A model generated the notes under the pieces. The model was not told where the DNA came from. It worked only from the letters and a program-made list of their open reading frames with translations, and made no database searches. Below, in pieces: positions 28,706 through 37,246 of a stretch of DNA of 64,000 bases. The stretch spans positions 414,507 through 478,506 of the forward strand of contig NZ_VATY01000003.1 in NCBI RefSeq assembly GCF_005885635.1. The letters are read 5' to 3'. The stretch comes from Maribacter algarum (ex Zhang et al. 2020). GTDB taxonomy: Bacteria > Bacteroidota > Bacteroidia > Flavobacteriales > Flavobacteriaceae. How positions within the stretch are numbered: position 1 is the first letter of the stretch; every line of letters begins with the position of its first letter. The translations under genes were made by a program, and so were the position numbers.

Positions 28706-29893
28706 TTAATCTAAAATCTTAGTAACCTGACCAGCACCTACTGTTCTACCACCTTCACGGATTGCAAAACGAAGTCCTTCGCTCAACGCAATTGGAGACA
28801 ATAAATCAACAGTAATAGTAAGATTATCTCCAGGCATAACCATTTCAACTCCAGAAGGCAGATTGATAGTACCTGTAACATCCGTAGTTCTAACATAGAA
28901 CTGTGGACGATAGTTATTATGGAATGGTGTATGACGACCACCTTCTTCTTTTTTCAAAATATAAACCTCAGCTTCAAATTTAGCATGTGGCTTAACAGAA
29001 CCTGGCTTACAGATTACCATCCCTCTTTTGATATCAGACTTTTCAATACCTCTCAATAAGATACCTACGTTATCTCCAGCCTCACCTCTATCCAAAATCT
29101 TTCGGAACATCTCAACACCAGTTACAGTAGAAGCTAATTTCTCAGCACCCATCCCAATGATATCAACAGCATCACCTGTGTTGGCAACACCTGTTTCTAT
29201 ACGACCAGTTGCAACAGTACCACGACCAGTAATGGTAAATACATCTTCAACAGGCATTAAGAAATCTTTTTCAACATCTCTTTTTGGAAGTTCAATCCAA
29301 GCATCAACTTCTTCCATCAACTTCATTACTGTATCAACCCACTTTTGCTCACCGTTAAGTGCACCTAAAGCAGAACCAGCAACAACAGGTCCGTTGTCAC
29401 CATCATACTCATAAAAAGAAAGTAATTCTCTGATTTCCATTTCAACAAGCTCTAAAAGCTCTTCATCATCAACCATGTCAACTTTGTTCATGAAAACAAC
29501 AATTCTAGGAATACCAACCTGGCGACCTAAAAGGATGTGCTCACGAGTTTGTGGCATAGGACCATCGGTAGCAGCAACAACAAGAATAGCACCGTCCATT
29601 TGAGCAGCACCAGTAACCATGTTCTTAACGTAATCCGCGTGACCAGGACAATCAACGTGTGCATAGTGACGATTAGCAGTAGAGTACTCTACATGTGAAG
29701 TATTAATTGTAATACCTCTTTCTTTCTCCTCAGGAGCATTGTCAATAGATTCAAAACTTCTAAGTTCTGATAACCCTGCGTTTGCCAATACCGTAGTAAT
29801 AGCTGCAGTCAATGTAGTTTTTCCGTGATCGACGTGTCCAATTGTACCAATATTTAAGTGCGGTTTGGAACGATCAAAAGTTTCCTTTGCCAT
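28706..29893 (-). CDS. tuf: Elongation factor Tu
   Basis: 395 residues. The GTPase that delivers aminoacyl-tRNA to the ribosome. It has the P-loop GHVDHGKT (19-26), the switch sequence [25 protein letters not shown] and NKVD, followed by the two beta-barrel domains ([13 protein letters not shown]; the C-terminal [21 protein letters not shown] in segments). It is encoded between tRNA-Thr(GGT) and tRNA-Trp, so it is co-transcribed with tRNAs. Confidence 0.99.
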   Translation of the reverse strand: MAKETFDRSKPHLNIGTIGHVDHGKTTLTAAITTVLANAGLSELRSFESIDNAPEEKERGITINTSHVEYSTANRHYAHVDCPGHADYVKNMVTGAAQMDGAILVVAATDGPMPQTREHILLGRQVGIPRIVVFMNKVDMVDDEELLELVEMEIRELLSFYEYDGDNGPVVAGSALGALNGEQKWVDTVMKLMEEVDAWIELPKRDVEKDFLMPVEDVFTITGRGTVATGRIETGVANTGDAVDIIGMGAEKLASTVTGVEMFRKILDRGEAGDNVGILLRGIEKSDIKRGMVICKPGSVKPHAKFEAEVYILKKEEGGRHTPFHNNYRPQFYVRTTDVTGTINLPSGVEMVMPGDNLTITVDLLSPIALSEGLRFAIREGGRTVGAGQVTKILD

Positions 29894-29953
29894 TTTTAAT
29901 GAATTTTAATCTTATGTTTATATTAGTGTGTGTACAAATTTGTCAACTAATAG

Positions 29954-30025
29954 AGCCAACGACGGGAATTGAACCCGTGACCTCTTCCTTACCAAGGAAA
30001 CGCTCTACCCCTGAGCTACGTCGGC
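29954..30025 (-). tRNA. tRNA-Thr (GGT anticodon)
   Basis: The acceptor stem GCCGACG pairs with CGTTGGC (one G-U). The anticodon loop is TTGGTAA, giving anticodon GGT. CCA is not encoded. It is the last of four tRNAs before tuf. Confidence 0.95.
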
Positions 30026-30085
30026 TTTTTGAGTTCGAGGTCAAAAAATATCAAACCTCTAGACCACAAACGCAAACTCATTTAG

Positions 30086-30158
30086 AGCGAGAGACCGGGT
30101 TCGAACCGGCGACATTCAGCTTGGAAGGCTGACGCTCTACCAACTGAGCTACTCTCGC
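30086..30158 (-). tRNA. tRNA-Gly (TCC anticodon)
   Basis: The acceptor stem GCGAGAG/CTCTCGC is perfect. The anticodon loop CTTCCAA gives anticodon TCC. The T-loop TTCGAAC is standard and CCA is not encoded. Confidence 0.95.
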
Positions 30159-30211
30159 ATTTTTTTGAATCTCAAAAAATATTCTGAAATTCTTGGTTTA
30201 TATTAAAGATG

Positions 30212-30293
<82 letters not shown>

Positions 30294-30338
30294 CTCTTTA
30301 AAATATATCAATATTGTTATGAACTTTCTCTCTAAAAG

Positions 30339-30412
30339 AGCCGATAGAGGGACTCGAACCCACGACCTGCTGATTACAAATCAGCTGCTCTAGCCAGCTG
30401 AGCTACATCGGC
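30339..30412 (-). tRNA. tRNA-Thr (TGT anticodon)
   Basis: The acceptor stem GCCGATG pairs with TATCGGC with a wobble position. The anticodon loop TTTGTAA gives anticodon TGT. It is the first gene of the tRNA-tuf transcript. Confidence 0.95.
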
Positions 30413-30431
30413 TTTTTAACTTTTTTACGCA

Positions 30432-30459
30432 TAAAAAAGTCCGCTATTTCTAACGGACT
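30432..30459 (-). terminator. Terminator after hpf, overlapping the tRNA-tuf start region
   Basis: On the minus strand AGTCCGTTA-GAAA-TAGCGGACT forms a 9-bp stem with one G-U pair and a GAAA loop, followed by TTTTTTA. It ends hpf transcripts. The predicted tRNA-tuf start point falls at the top of this hairpin. Confidence 0.8.
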
Positions 30460-30460
30460 G

Positions 30461-30489
30461 CAAATGTATATATTTATTTGTTTAAACAA
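30461..30489 (-). promoter_or_regulatory. Promoter of the tRNA-Thr...tuf operon
   Basis: On the minus strand TTG (30487-30489), an 18-base spacer and TACATTTG (30461-30468) give a full match to the Bacteroidota promoter consensus. The predicted start is about 40 bases before tRNA-Thr(TGT). Confidence 0.7.
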
Positions 30490-30511
30490 AACAAAATATT
30501 GAAAATTTTAA

Positions 30512-30814
30512 TCAACTATTTACTCGTAATTTTTCCTTTCTTTTTTTTAGTTTTCTTTCCAAAGAATTACAGGCCGAATCCACAGCTTCTTCAAAGGATT
30601 TACATTGTTTTTTAATTACAAATTTATCTCTAGGAATATTCAATTTTATTTCTGCAATTTTATTTTCTTTCGAACTCGTATTTTCAACTTTAAGATACAC
30701 GTCTGAACTAATGACTTTATCATAAAATGTTTCCAACTTATCTAAACGATTTTGAACAAATTGGATAAGCTTAGTGTCGGCATTAAAATTTACTGATTGA
30801 GCGTTTACCTTCAT
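30512..30814 (-). CDS. hpf: Ribosome hibernation-promoting factor, short form
   Basis: 100 residues, HPF/RaiA/YfiA family (MKVNAQSVNFNADTKLIQFV, then ENTSSKENKIAEIKL, and a basic C-terminus KRKEKLRVNS). It binds the 30S decoding region in stationary phase and blocks translation. The long C-terminal dimerisation domain of many Gram-positive HPFs is absent. It follows xerC by 45 bases on the same strand and is ended by the terminator at 30432-30459. Confidence 0.92.
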   Translation of the reverse strand: MKVNAQSVNFNADTKLIQFVQNRLDKLETFYDKVISSDVYLKVENTSSKENKIAEIKLNIPRDKFVIKKQCKSFEEAVDSACNSLERKLKKRKEKLRVNS

Positions 30815-30859
30815 ACTTTGGGTTTTAAAAGTTAAACAATTAGAATAAAAGAAGAAAAC

Positions 30860-31753
30860 CTATTTTTTACTCCTTGGATGCGAGGCCAGATGCACTTTTT
30901 TGAGTTCAGCAATACTATTATGAGTATAAACCTGAGTTGATGCTAAACTAGAATGTCCTAGCAATTCCTTAACTGAATTCAAGTCTGCTCCTTTATTGAG
31001 CAGATGTGTCGCAAAGGTGTGCCTCAAGATATGAGGACTCTTTTTTACTTTCGATGACACTTCACTAAGGTACTTATTTATTACTCTGTAGACAAGTGTT
31101 TCATAGATTTTAACCCCAGCTTTTGACAAGAAAACAAACCTTTCATCGAATAAGCCTTCTAAGTCTTTCCGTTTGTCGAAATAGGCTAGAAATAACTTTT
31201 TCGTAGAGACCAGCAGTGGTACAATTCGCTCTTTGTTTCTTTTGCCTAAAACTATAATTGTATTTCTGTCCAAATCTAAATCTGTTAGTTTCAGATTAAT
31301 CAACTCTGCTCTACGGATTCCTGTTGTATAAAGAAGCTCAATAATCAACTTGTCGCGCCGTCCTTCAAAGTCATCTTCGAATGTAATCTGCTTTAAAACA
31401 TTGTCCATTTCCATTTCAGAAAAAGGAACCTCAATCTTCTTAGATGTTTTTAAAGCTTTGTGCTTTGACAACGGATTCGAAGTAATCTTTTCTATTCTTT
31501 GTAAAAAACGATAGAAGGCTTTTAAAGAAGCAACCTTGCGATTTATGGTTCGATTTGAAATAGATGTATTCACTAAAGTAACTATCCAACTGCGAATTAT
31601 AGAGTAATCAACAGTATCAATTTGGTCTAAATCATACTCCATCTCACAAAAAGAAGTAAACTCCTCAATATCCTTTTGATATGCCCTCACGGTATGAGCG
31701 GAGTAATTCTTTTCTAAGGACAAATAGGAAATGAAAGATTCAAGTGAAGACAT
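30860..31753 (-). CDS. xerC: Tyrosine recombinase XerC
   Basis: 297 residues. An N-terminal SAM-like core-binding domain (SFISYLSLEKNYSAHTVRAYQKDIEEF in segments) and a C-terminal catalytic domain. Catalytic residues are visible: Arg in TTGIRRAEL, the HILRHTFATHLL box (His and Arg), the His in LLGHSS, and the nucleophile Tyr in STQVYTH. XerC resolves chromosome dimers at dif. Length and a chromosomal core-gene setting (before hpf) favour XerC over a mobile-element integrase. A TAACTTTG -7-like box lies only 4 bases before its ATG. Confidence 0.93.
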   Translation of the reverse strand: MSSLESFISYLSLEKNYSAHTVRAYQKDIEEFTSFCEMEYDLDQIDTVDYSIIRSWIVTLVNTSISNRTINRKVASLKAFYRFLQRIEKITSNPLSKHKALKTSKKIEVPFSEMEMDNVLKQITFEDDFEGRRDKLIIELLYTTGIRRAELINLKLTDLDLDRNTIIVLGKRNKERIVPLLVSTKKLFLAYFDKRKDLEGLFDERFVFLSKAGVKIYETLVYRVINKYLSEVSSKVKKSPHILRHTFATHLLNKGADLNSVKELLGHSSLASTQVYTHNSIAELKKVHLASHPRSKK

Positions 31754-31847
31754 ATATCAAAGTTAGGAAAGTTTTGAGGGAAATAAACTCTTAAGGCAAC
31801 ATAAACAGATTCACAACTTCGTAGGAAGGATACCGAAAAATGATATA

Positions 31848-31877
31848 ACAAAAAAAATCCCGCTATTAGCGGGATTT
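31848..31877 (-). terminator. Rho-independent terminator of rpsU
   Basis: AAATCCCGCT-ATT-AGCGGGATTT, a perfect 10-bp stem (31855-31864 and 31868-31877). On the minus strand it is followed by a run of seven T. It lies 31 bases past the rpsU stop. Confidence 0.92.
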
Positions 31878-31907
31878 AAAATATCTAAAAATAAGAATAT
31901 CAGAAAA

Positions 31908-32102
31908 CTATATTTCTTCTTGATCTCTTAAACCTTGAATATATTGTGCTTTTTGAATTTGAGCTCTGCGAGCTACTGAAGGTTTTGTGAATGCTTGTCG
32001 CTTACGCAATTGACGCATTGTACCTGTTTTATCGAACTTTCGCTTGAAGCGCTTTAAAGCTCTATCGATGTTTTCTCCTTCTTTAATTGGTATTATTAAC
32101 AT
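31908..32102 (-). CDS. rpsU: 30S ribosomal protein bS21
   Basis: 64 residues (MLIIPIKEGENIDRALKRF, then FDKTGTMRQLRKRQAF), full length. bS21 sits at the 3' end of 16S rRNA near the anti-Shine-Dalgarno sequence. In Flavobacteriia bS21, with bS6 and bS18, is known to hide that sequence, which explains the general lack of Shine-Dalgarno motifs. This gene is the exception in the window: it has a perfect AAAGGAGGT 8 bases before its ATG, which fits autoregulation by ribosomes lacking bS21. It has its own promoter and terminator, so it is monocistronic. Confidence 0.97.
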   Translation of the reverse strand: MLIIPIKEGENIDRALKRFKRKFDKTGTMRQLRKRQAFTKPSVARRAQIQKAQYIQGLRDQEEI

Positions 32103-32110
32103 GGGCTACA

Positions 32111-32119
32111 ACCTCCTTT
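32111..32119 (-). promoter_or_regulatory. Strong Shine-Dalgarno sequence of rpsU
   Basis: Minus-strand AAAGGAGGT with 8-base spacing to the ATG. It is complementary to the 16S rRNA tail and is the only such motif I noticed in front of a gene here. It supports translational autoregulation of bS21. Confidence 0.85.
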
Positions 32120-32137
32120 CTTTAGTGATTAGGGGTG

Positions 32138-32167
32138 CAAAGATAGAAACTAATTTACAACTGGCAA
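32138..32167 (-). promoter_or_regulatory. rpsU promoter
   Basis: On the minus strand TTG (32165-32167), a 19-base spacer and TATCTTTG (32138-32145) match the Bacteroidota consensus. The predicted leader of about 30 bases contains the Shine-Dalgarno sequence. Confidence 0.65.
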
Positions 32168-32213
32168 CCAAATATGAATAAATATATTTAAAACTATTTT
32201 ATAAAAAATGTGA

Positions 32214-33383
32214 TTAGCTTTTAGGAGCCTTATATTCTTTTTTGTCTATGACAATTTTAGCTATGATCTCGCGAAGTATCTCTGAAGTCCCGCCCCCGAT
32301 TGGTCCAAGACGACTATCACGAAGCAATCTAGCCATAGGATAATCTTCAATATAACCATAACCCCCTAAAAATTGTAAGCATTCATAGGCGACCTCATCT
32401 GCCATTTTAGTAGATCGCAGCTTTGATATCGTAGCTTCTTTCACAACATATTCACCCCGTTCCATTTTGTAGGCAACTGAATAGTTATACTCACGACAAA
32501 TATCCATATCCGCATATAAATCAGCAATACGATGTCTTAAGGCCTGATATTGATTGATTTTTTTTCCAAAGGTTTCGCGTTCAGACATATATTGAAGTGC
32601 ATATTCCAAAGCATAATCGGCTCTAGCATGCGCATTAATTCCCATTACCAAACGCTCAAGAGCAAAGGCTTCCATTATATAAGTAAAGCCTTTTCCTTCT
32701 TCGCCAAGAATATTGGCGGCAGGTACTGTAACATTATCAAAAGCTAATTCCGCAGTATCCGAAGCTCTCCAACCTAACTTATTAAGCTTGTTGGCTGAAA
32801 CTCCTTCACTGTTTCTATCTACAACAAAAATTGTAATTCCCTTATTACCAGCAGAAGCATCTGTTTTCGCAGCAACAATCATATAGTCGCAATAAACCCC
32901 ATTGGTAATAAAAGTTTTCGATCCATTTAAAAGATAGGCATGACCTTCTTTAATTGCCGTAGTACGCATACCTGCTACATCACTACCTCCGAATGGTTCA
33001 CTCACACCCAAACAGCCTATTTTCTCACCTAAAACACTAGGCTCCAAATATTCTTTTCGTAAATGTTCCCCTGCATTTTTATTCAAGTGAGTCATCGCCA
33101 AATAAGCGTGGGCCCATATAGCAGCAGCGAAACCGCCTGAGTTTATCTTTTGCAATTCTTCTAGAAAAATAACGGTATAAAATAAATCTAAGCCCAAGCC
33201 TCCATCAGATTCCGGTGTAGCCAAACCAAAATACCCCATCTCTCCAAACTTCTTCCAGATAAAGGAATCGATAGTTCCTGTCTCCTCCCATTTTTCAATA
33301 TGTGGGGAAACTTCTTTTTTTAAAAATTCTTTAAGGCTTTCTCTAAATAATTGATGTTCTTCAGTGAAGTACATGCTTTGCAT
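32214..33383 (-). CDS. Acyl-CoA dehydrogenase, IVD/LCAD type
   Basis: 389 residues. It shows the family signatures CLGVSEPFGGSDVAGMRTTA (FAD binding) and QFLGGYGYIEDYPMARLLRDSR near the end. The likely catalytic base is Glu243 in ALERLVMG. This matches the helix-G glutamate of isovaleryl- and long-chain enzymes; the C-terminal position used by medium-chain enzymes reads GGGTSEI with Gly instead. It oxidises an acyl-CoA to the enoyl-CoA and passes electrons to ETF. The substrate cannot be read from the sequence. It follows the helix-hairpin-helix gene by 10 bases. Confidence 0.92.
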   Translation of the reverse strand: MQSMYFTEEHQLFRESLKEFLKKEVSPHIEKWEETGTIDSFIWKKFGEMGYFGLATPESDGGLGLDLFYTVIFLEELQKINSGGFAAAIWAHAYLAMTHLNKNAGEHLRKEYLEPSVLGEKIGCLGVSEPFGGSDVAGMRTTAIKEGHAYLLNGSKTFITNGVYCDYMIVAAKTDASAGNKGITIFVVDRNSEGVSANKLNKLGWRASDTAELAFDNVTVPAANILGEEGKGFTYIMEAFALERLVMGINAHARADYALEYALQYMSERETFGKKINQYQALRHRIADLYADMDICREYNYSVAYKMERGEYVVKEATISKLRSTKMADEVAYECLQFLGGYGYIEDYPMARLLRDSRLGPIGGGTSEILREIIAKIVIDKKEYKAPKS

Positions 33384-33393
33384 AGCATTCTTT

Positions 33394-34269
33394 TTATAGG
33401 GACAAATATAATGCTATTCTATCAATCTTTTCCGAGGGTAAATCGAGAATATTTTCCAATTCGTTTAAGTTTGAAAAATTGCCATTAGCTTCCCGAAAAG
33501 ACACAATTTCTAGCGCAATGGCATACTTTATATATACTAACGAGCTGATTTCATGTGCGGACGAAGTGTTGATATTGATTTTTTGAATCACTGGTTTGTT
33601 AAACACTTTAAATCTGGTCAAAGCCTGCTTTGCAATATTTGGTTCTAATCCGTAAACATCATACAATTGTTCGTCTACTAAAAACCCACCCAATCTATCT
33701 CGAAATTTTACGATTCTCGCAGATAACTTTTCGCCAATACCGTTTATTGCTTTTAAGTCTTCGGCAGTTGCGACATTTAGGTCCTTAATTTCAAAAGCCT
33801 TATCGTTAGATTTTGGTTTCCGTTCACTTCTTACTGAGTACTGCTCACTCTTTTTTGTCCATTCAGGAAACTTGAAGAAAGGAGCGAATGTCATTAACAA
33901 AGAATCTGAAACTTGAGTTACTTTCTGAAAGTCTTCAGGCGTGTTAATATACTTAGCTGTTGCACGAAAAGCATGTAGTCTATCGATTTCCTCAACGGAC
34001 ATTCCTAAAGTGTAACCTTTATAATCTGTGATGAAGTTAGGGTTGAATGGAAATACCTTAACCGTATCCTTCCGAAGTGAATTCTCCTTTAAAACATTAA
34101 TCATCGCCTGCATTTTCATATCAGCGGTAAAAGAATTCGTTGATTTCTCTATAGGAAGAAATCGAAAAACAAAATACCCAACTTGGAGCAGAAGAATAAT
34201 CAGGAGTAAATAGAAAATCCCACTTCGCTCCTGTTTGTTGAACCTGAAGTGGGATTTGAAGTTTTTCAA
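33394..34269 (-). CDS. Helix-hairpin-helix (ComEA-like) membrane protein
   Basis: 291 residues. A basic N-terminus (MKNFKSHFRFNKQERSG) precedes one membrane segment (IFYLLLIILLLQVGYFVFRFLP). The C-terminal half has HhH motifs (DLNVATAEDLKAINGIGEKLSARIV and ININTSSAHEISSL...IALEIVSFRE), which bind DNA without sequence specificity in ComEA-type proteins. It is probably anchored in the inner membrane facing the periplasm. A role in DNA uptake is possible but not shown; no other competence gene is adjacent. Spacing of 10 bases on each side suggests co-transcription with the symporter and the acyl-CoA dehydrogenase. Confidence 0.75.
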   Translation of the reverse strand: MKNFKSHFRFNKQERSGIFYLLLIILLLQVGYFVFRFLPIEKSTNSFTADMKMQAMINVLKENSLRKDTVKVFPFNPNFITDYKGYTLGMSVEEIDRLHAFRATAKYINTPEDFQKVTQVSDSLLMTFAPFFKFPEWTKKSEQYSVRSERKPKSNDKAFEIKDLNVATAEDLKAINGIGEKLSARIVKFRDRLGGFLVDEQLYDVYGLEPNIAKQALTRFKVFNKPVIQKININTSSAHEISSLVYIKYAIALEIVSFREANGNFSNLNELENILDLPSEKIDRIALYLSL

Positions 34270-34279
34270 AAGGTTCTAT

Positions 34280-35890
34280 TTATGATTTTTTAATCGCATC
34301 TAAATAACGATTAAGTTCCTTTTTAACTACAGGGAACAATATCATCAAACCAATCATATTTGGAAAGACCAATGCAAGTATCATAGCATCCGAAAAGGCA
34401 AATACAGCTCCCATCGAAGCGGAGGCACCAATTATAATAAATGCTATGAATAATACTTTGTAGCAGAGATCTGCTACTTTACTTCGACCGAATAAATATT
34501 TCCAAGATTGAAGTCCGTAATAAGACCAAGAAATCATAGTTGAAATCGCAAAAAGTAATACCGCAAGTGTCAAGACATAAGGAAACCAAGGAATAACCGA
34601 TTGGAAAGCCATAGATGTCAAGGTAACACCGCCAACGTTAGCGCCATCAATCAATACTTGACCTGCGCCATCACCACCATATTCAAAAGCCCCACCACTG
34701 TTAAAGAAAATTATTACTAGCGCCGTCATTGTACAGATGACCACTGTATCGATAAAAGGCTCTAACAAAGCAACTATACCTTCACTAGCCGAGTATTTCG
34801 TTTTCACCGCTGAATGGGCAATTGCGGCTGAACCGGCACCAGCTTCATTAGAGAAAACTGCTCTTCTGAAACCTACTATTAGAACTCCGAATAAACCACC
34901 TAAGCCAGCTTCAGGTGTAAAAGCACCTTTAAATATAAGCCCGAAAGCATCATCGATATAAGAGAAGTTTGCGAAAATTACAATCAAGCAAGCTATTGCA
35001 TAAATAGCTGCCATAAAAGGAACAATTTTCTCTGTTACCTGGGCAATTCTTTTAATACCACCAATAATAACTATTCCGACAACGATTGCGAGTACTATAC
35101 CTATAATGAAACCTGAAGAACCACCTTCTAGACCCATCATACCTATTAATTGTTCTGCGGCTTGGTTGGATTGCACAGCATTACCTCCTCCAAAAGAAGC
35201 ACCAACACAAAGCACTGCAAAAACTATAGCAAGAACCTTACCTAAACCGGTGAAACCTCTTTCCTTTAAACCTCGTGACAGATAGTACATAGGACCGCCG
35301 TAAACGGTACCATCATCACCTACATCTCTATATTGAACACCCAAAGTACATTCTACAAATTTTGTAGACATACTTAGCAATCCACAAAGAATCATCCAAA
35401 ACGTAGCACCAGGTCCTCCAATTGCAATCGCTAATGCCACACCTGCAATGTTTCCTAAACCTACAGTACCAGAAACTGCGGTTGCCAAGGCCTGAAAATG
35501 ACTTACTTCGCCTTCTTCACTTTCATCACGTATGGTATCGGGCAAATCGCCATCTACAATGTTGACTTCAGCTTTTTCGACTCCATGACCCTCTGGAGAT
35601 TCAACATCATCATACTTTCCGCGAACGACATTAATTGCCAACGGAAATTTTCGAATATTTATAAATCCAAAATAGATGGTGAAAAAAGTAGCCCCTAATA
35701 CAAGAATAATAACTACAAGAGGAATGCCAGTGCCCGGCACTTGCCAAAAAACAATACCTTCCCAAACTGCAGTAATGGGCTCGAACCAAGCATTAATTCT
35801 TTCATCGAGTCCCATTTCTGAGGTCTCTTGAGCAATACTAATAAAAGGGGTAAACAACAATGTAAAAAGGGTAAGAAGTTTATACTTCAT
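34280..35890 (-). CDS. Alanine/glycine:cation symporter (AGCS family)
   Basis: 536 residues. After a signal-like N-terminus (LFTPFISIAQ) come about ten hydrophobic membrane segments. The AGCS signature lies in FQALATAVSGTVGLGNIAGVALAI (segments), and GGPGATFWMILCGLL, GGPMYYLSRGL and FSNEAGAGSAAIAHSAVKT are typical. It imports alanine or glycine with Na+ (or H+). An insert of about 45 acidic residues near 90-135 lies between membrane segments. It stands first before the helix-hairpin-helix and acyl-CoA dehydrogenase genes. Confidence 0.93.
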   Translation of the reverse strand: MKYKLLTLFTLLFTPFISIAQETSEMGLDERINAWFEPITAVWEGIVFWQVPGTGIPLVVIILVLGATFFTIYFGFINIRKFPLAINVVRGKYDDVESPEGHGVEKAEVNIVDGDLPDTIRDESEEGEVSHFQALATAVSGTVGLGNIAGVALAIAIGGPGATFWMILCGLLSMSTKFVECTLGVQYRDVGDDGTVYGGPMYYLSRGLKERGFTGLGKVLAIVFAVLCVGASFGGGNAVQSNQAAEQLIGMMGLEGGSSGFIIGIVLAIVVGIVIIGGIKRIAQVTEKIVPFMAAIYAIACLIVIFANFSYIDDAFGLIFKGAFTPEAGLGGLFGVLIVGFRRAVFSNEAGAGSAAIAHSAVKTKYSASEGIVALLEPFIDTVVICTMTALVIIFFNSGGAFEYGGDGAGQVLIDGANVGGVTLTSMAFQSVIPWFPYVLTLAVLLFAISTMISWSYYGLQSWKYLFGRSKVADLCYKVLFIAFIIIGASASMGAVFAFSDAMILALVFPNMIGLMILFPVVKKELNRYLDAIKKS

Positions 35891-35999
35891 AATTTGAAAG
35901 TTTGGTTTAGTTTACAGCCTGTTTGATTCTTAGGCAATTTTGAAAGGCAACAATATCATAAAAATAAGCAACACAATCAAACAATAGTGTTAAATTAAC

Positions 36000-37007
36000 T
36001 TAGTCGATATGAAACATCTCGTTCAGTTTCTTAATCTGCTCGGGTCTTCCGAGAACAATTACTTTACTCTTTGGCTGAAGCTCTAAATCAGCTTCGGGAT
36101 TAATGATGTAATCACCGTCGGGAGCGATATAGCCAATGATTGTACATCCGGTTTTTTGTCTCAGGTCTAAATCTCTGATTGAACTGCAATCTATCTGATC
36201 TGCAAAATCTTCTATAGCCACTTCCTCTAGATTTGTAGTATGCTCTCCTTCCATCGAAAGTTTGTCCATAAAAGTAATTAAATCAGGCATTACCACTAAA
36301 GAAGCCATATGGTCTCCTCCTATTTTATCAGGCATAATGACTTTGTTGGCGCCCGCCAAAAATAGTTTTTTCTGTGATGTCGCAAGGGAAGCCCTGCTAA
36401 TTATAAATAGCTTTTGATTCAATTGCCGTGCAGAAAGCACCACAAACAAATTCGCCGCATCATCGGGCATTGCAGCAATTAGATATTGTGCTTTATCAAT
36501 ACCTGCTTCCTTCAATACTTCGTCATCGCTCGCATCTCCTTCTATAAACCAAGTATCATTTTCATATTTTTCAACAACATCTCTATTCTTTTCAATTACC
36601 ACAAAAGGTCTATTATAAGCATTTAAGCGCTCTGCAGCTTGCATTCCATTACGACCGTAACCGCAAACTACAACATGATTCGATAAGCTTTTGATTTTAT
36701 TTTTCACTCTTTTCTTTTTTAAAAGTTGAAGGGAATTTCTTCCTAAAAGATATTCGGTTAGTACAGCGATTGCAAAACCAAGTATGAAAACACTGGCTAA
36801 AATTAAAAATACTGTAAAAATTTTAGCTGTATCGTCTAATGGCTGGACTTCCTTGAAGCCAACGGTAGCCATAGTGATTACCGTCATATAAAGCGCATCG
36901 GTCCATGTATAATCTGCCAAAAATCGATACCCTAAAACACCAATAAGCACAACTGCATGTAGCAGAATTATGGCAAGGTATATTTTAGACCGGGAAAGTT
37001 TAATCAT
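36000..37007 (-). CDS. Potassium-channel-like protein with RCK (TrkA) domains
   Basis: 335 residues. Two membrane helices (about 8-28 and 62-86) flank a pore loop reading TMATVGFKEVQPL. An RCK/TrkA-N Rossmann domain follows (HVVVCGYGRNGMQAAERL, GxGxxG), then a TrkA-C domain (about 255-335). The plan is that of MthK/Kch-type ligand-gated K+ channels. The filter is unusual: TVGF-KE replaces the canonical TVGYGD, so K+ selectivity is uncertain. The gene starts 2 bases after the PspC gene and probably shares its transcript. Confidence 0.85.
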   Translation of the reverse strand: MIKLSRSKIYLAIILLHAVVLIGVLGYRFLADYTWTDALYMTVITMATVGFKEVQPLDDTAKIFTVFLILASVFILGFAIAVLTEYLLGRNSLQLLKKKRVKNKIKSLSNHVVVCGYGRNGMQAAERLNAYNRPFVVIEKNRDVVEKYENDTWFIEGDASDDEVLKEAGIDKAQYLIAAMPDDAANLFVVLSARQLNQKLFIISRASLATSQKKLFLAGANKVIMPDKIGGDHMASLVVMPDLITFMDKLSMEGEHTTNLEEVAIEDFADQIDCSSIRDLDLRQKTGCTIIGYIAPDGDYIINPEADLELQPKSKVIVLGRPEQIKKLNEMFHID

Positions 37008-37009
37008 TT

Positions 37010-37237
37010 TTATAGGTCAAAAACAGAAGTTCTTTTGGTGTAAATAAGGTCTTTGATTTTCAACCAAAATGCTAGAAACAAATAAAGCGCGAAACCAAAA
37101 CCAATGGTTACAAACGTAAGATAAATAAATGATGTTCTGACAACGCGAGCCCGAATACCCAAACGTTCGGCAATTCGCCGACATACTTCGAAACCGCGCT
37201 TTTGAAAGTAATAAAGTAGAGTGTAGAACAAGTTCAC
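37010..37237 (-). CDS. PspC-domain membrane protein, short
   Basis: 75 residues. It has the PspC fold features: a basic N-terminal part (GFEVCRRIAERLGIRARVVRTSFI) and a hydrophobic stretch (YLTFVTIGFGFALYLFLAFWL). Larger PspC proteins act in envelope stress; small stand-alone forms like this are common in Flavobacteriaceae and their role is unknown. It lies between the DUF2851 gene (9 bases) and the channel gene (2 bases), so it is likely part of one operon. Confidence 0.85.
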   Translation of the reverse strand: MNLFYTLLYYFQKRGFEVCRRIAERLGIRARVVRTSFIYLTFVTIGFGFALYLFLAFWLKIKDLIYTKRTSVFDL

Positions 37238-37246
37238 AGGCTAAAA

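Noticed and set aside
30860-31753. The tyrosine recombinase gene as an integrase of a mobile element
   Set aside because: Length, motif set and position before hpf are those of chromosomal XerC. There is no att-like repeat at the nearby tRNA genes and no mobile-element genes around.
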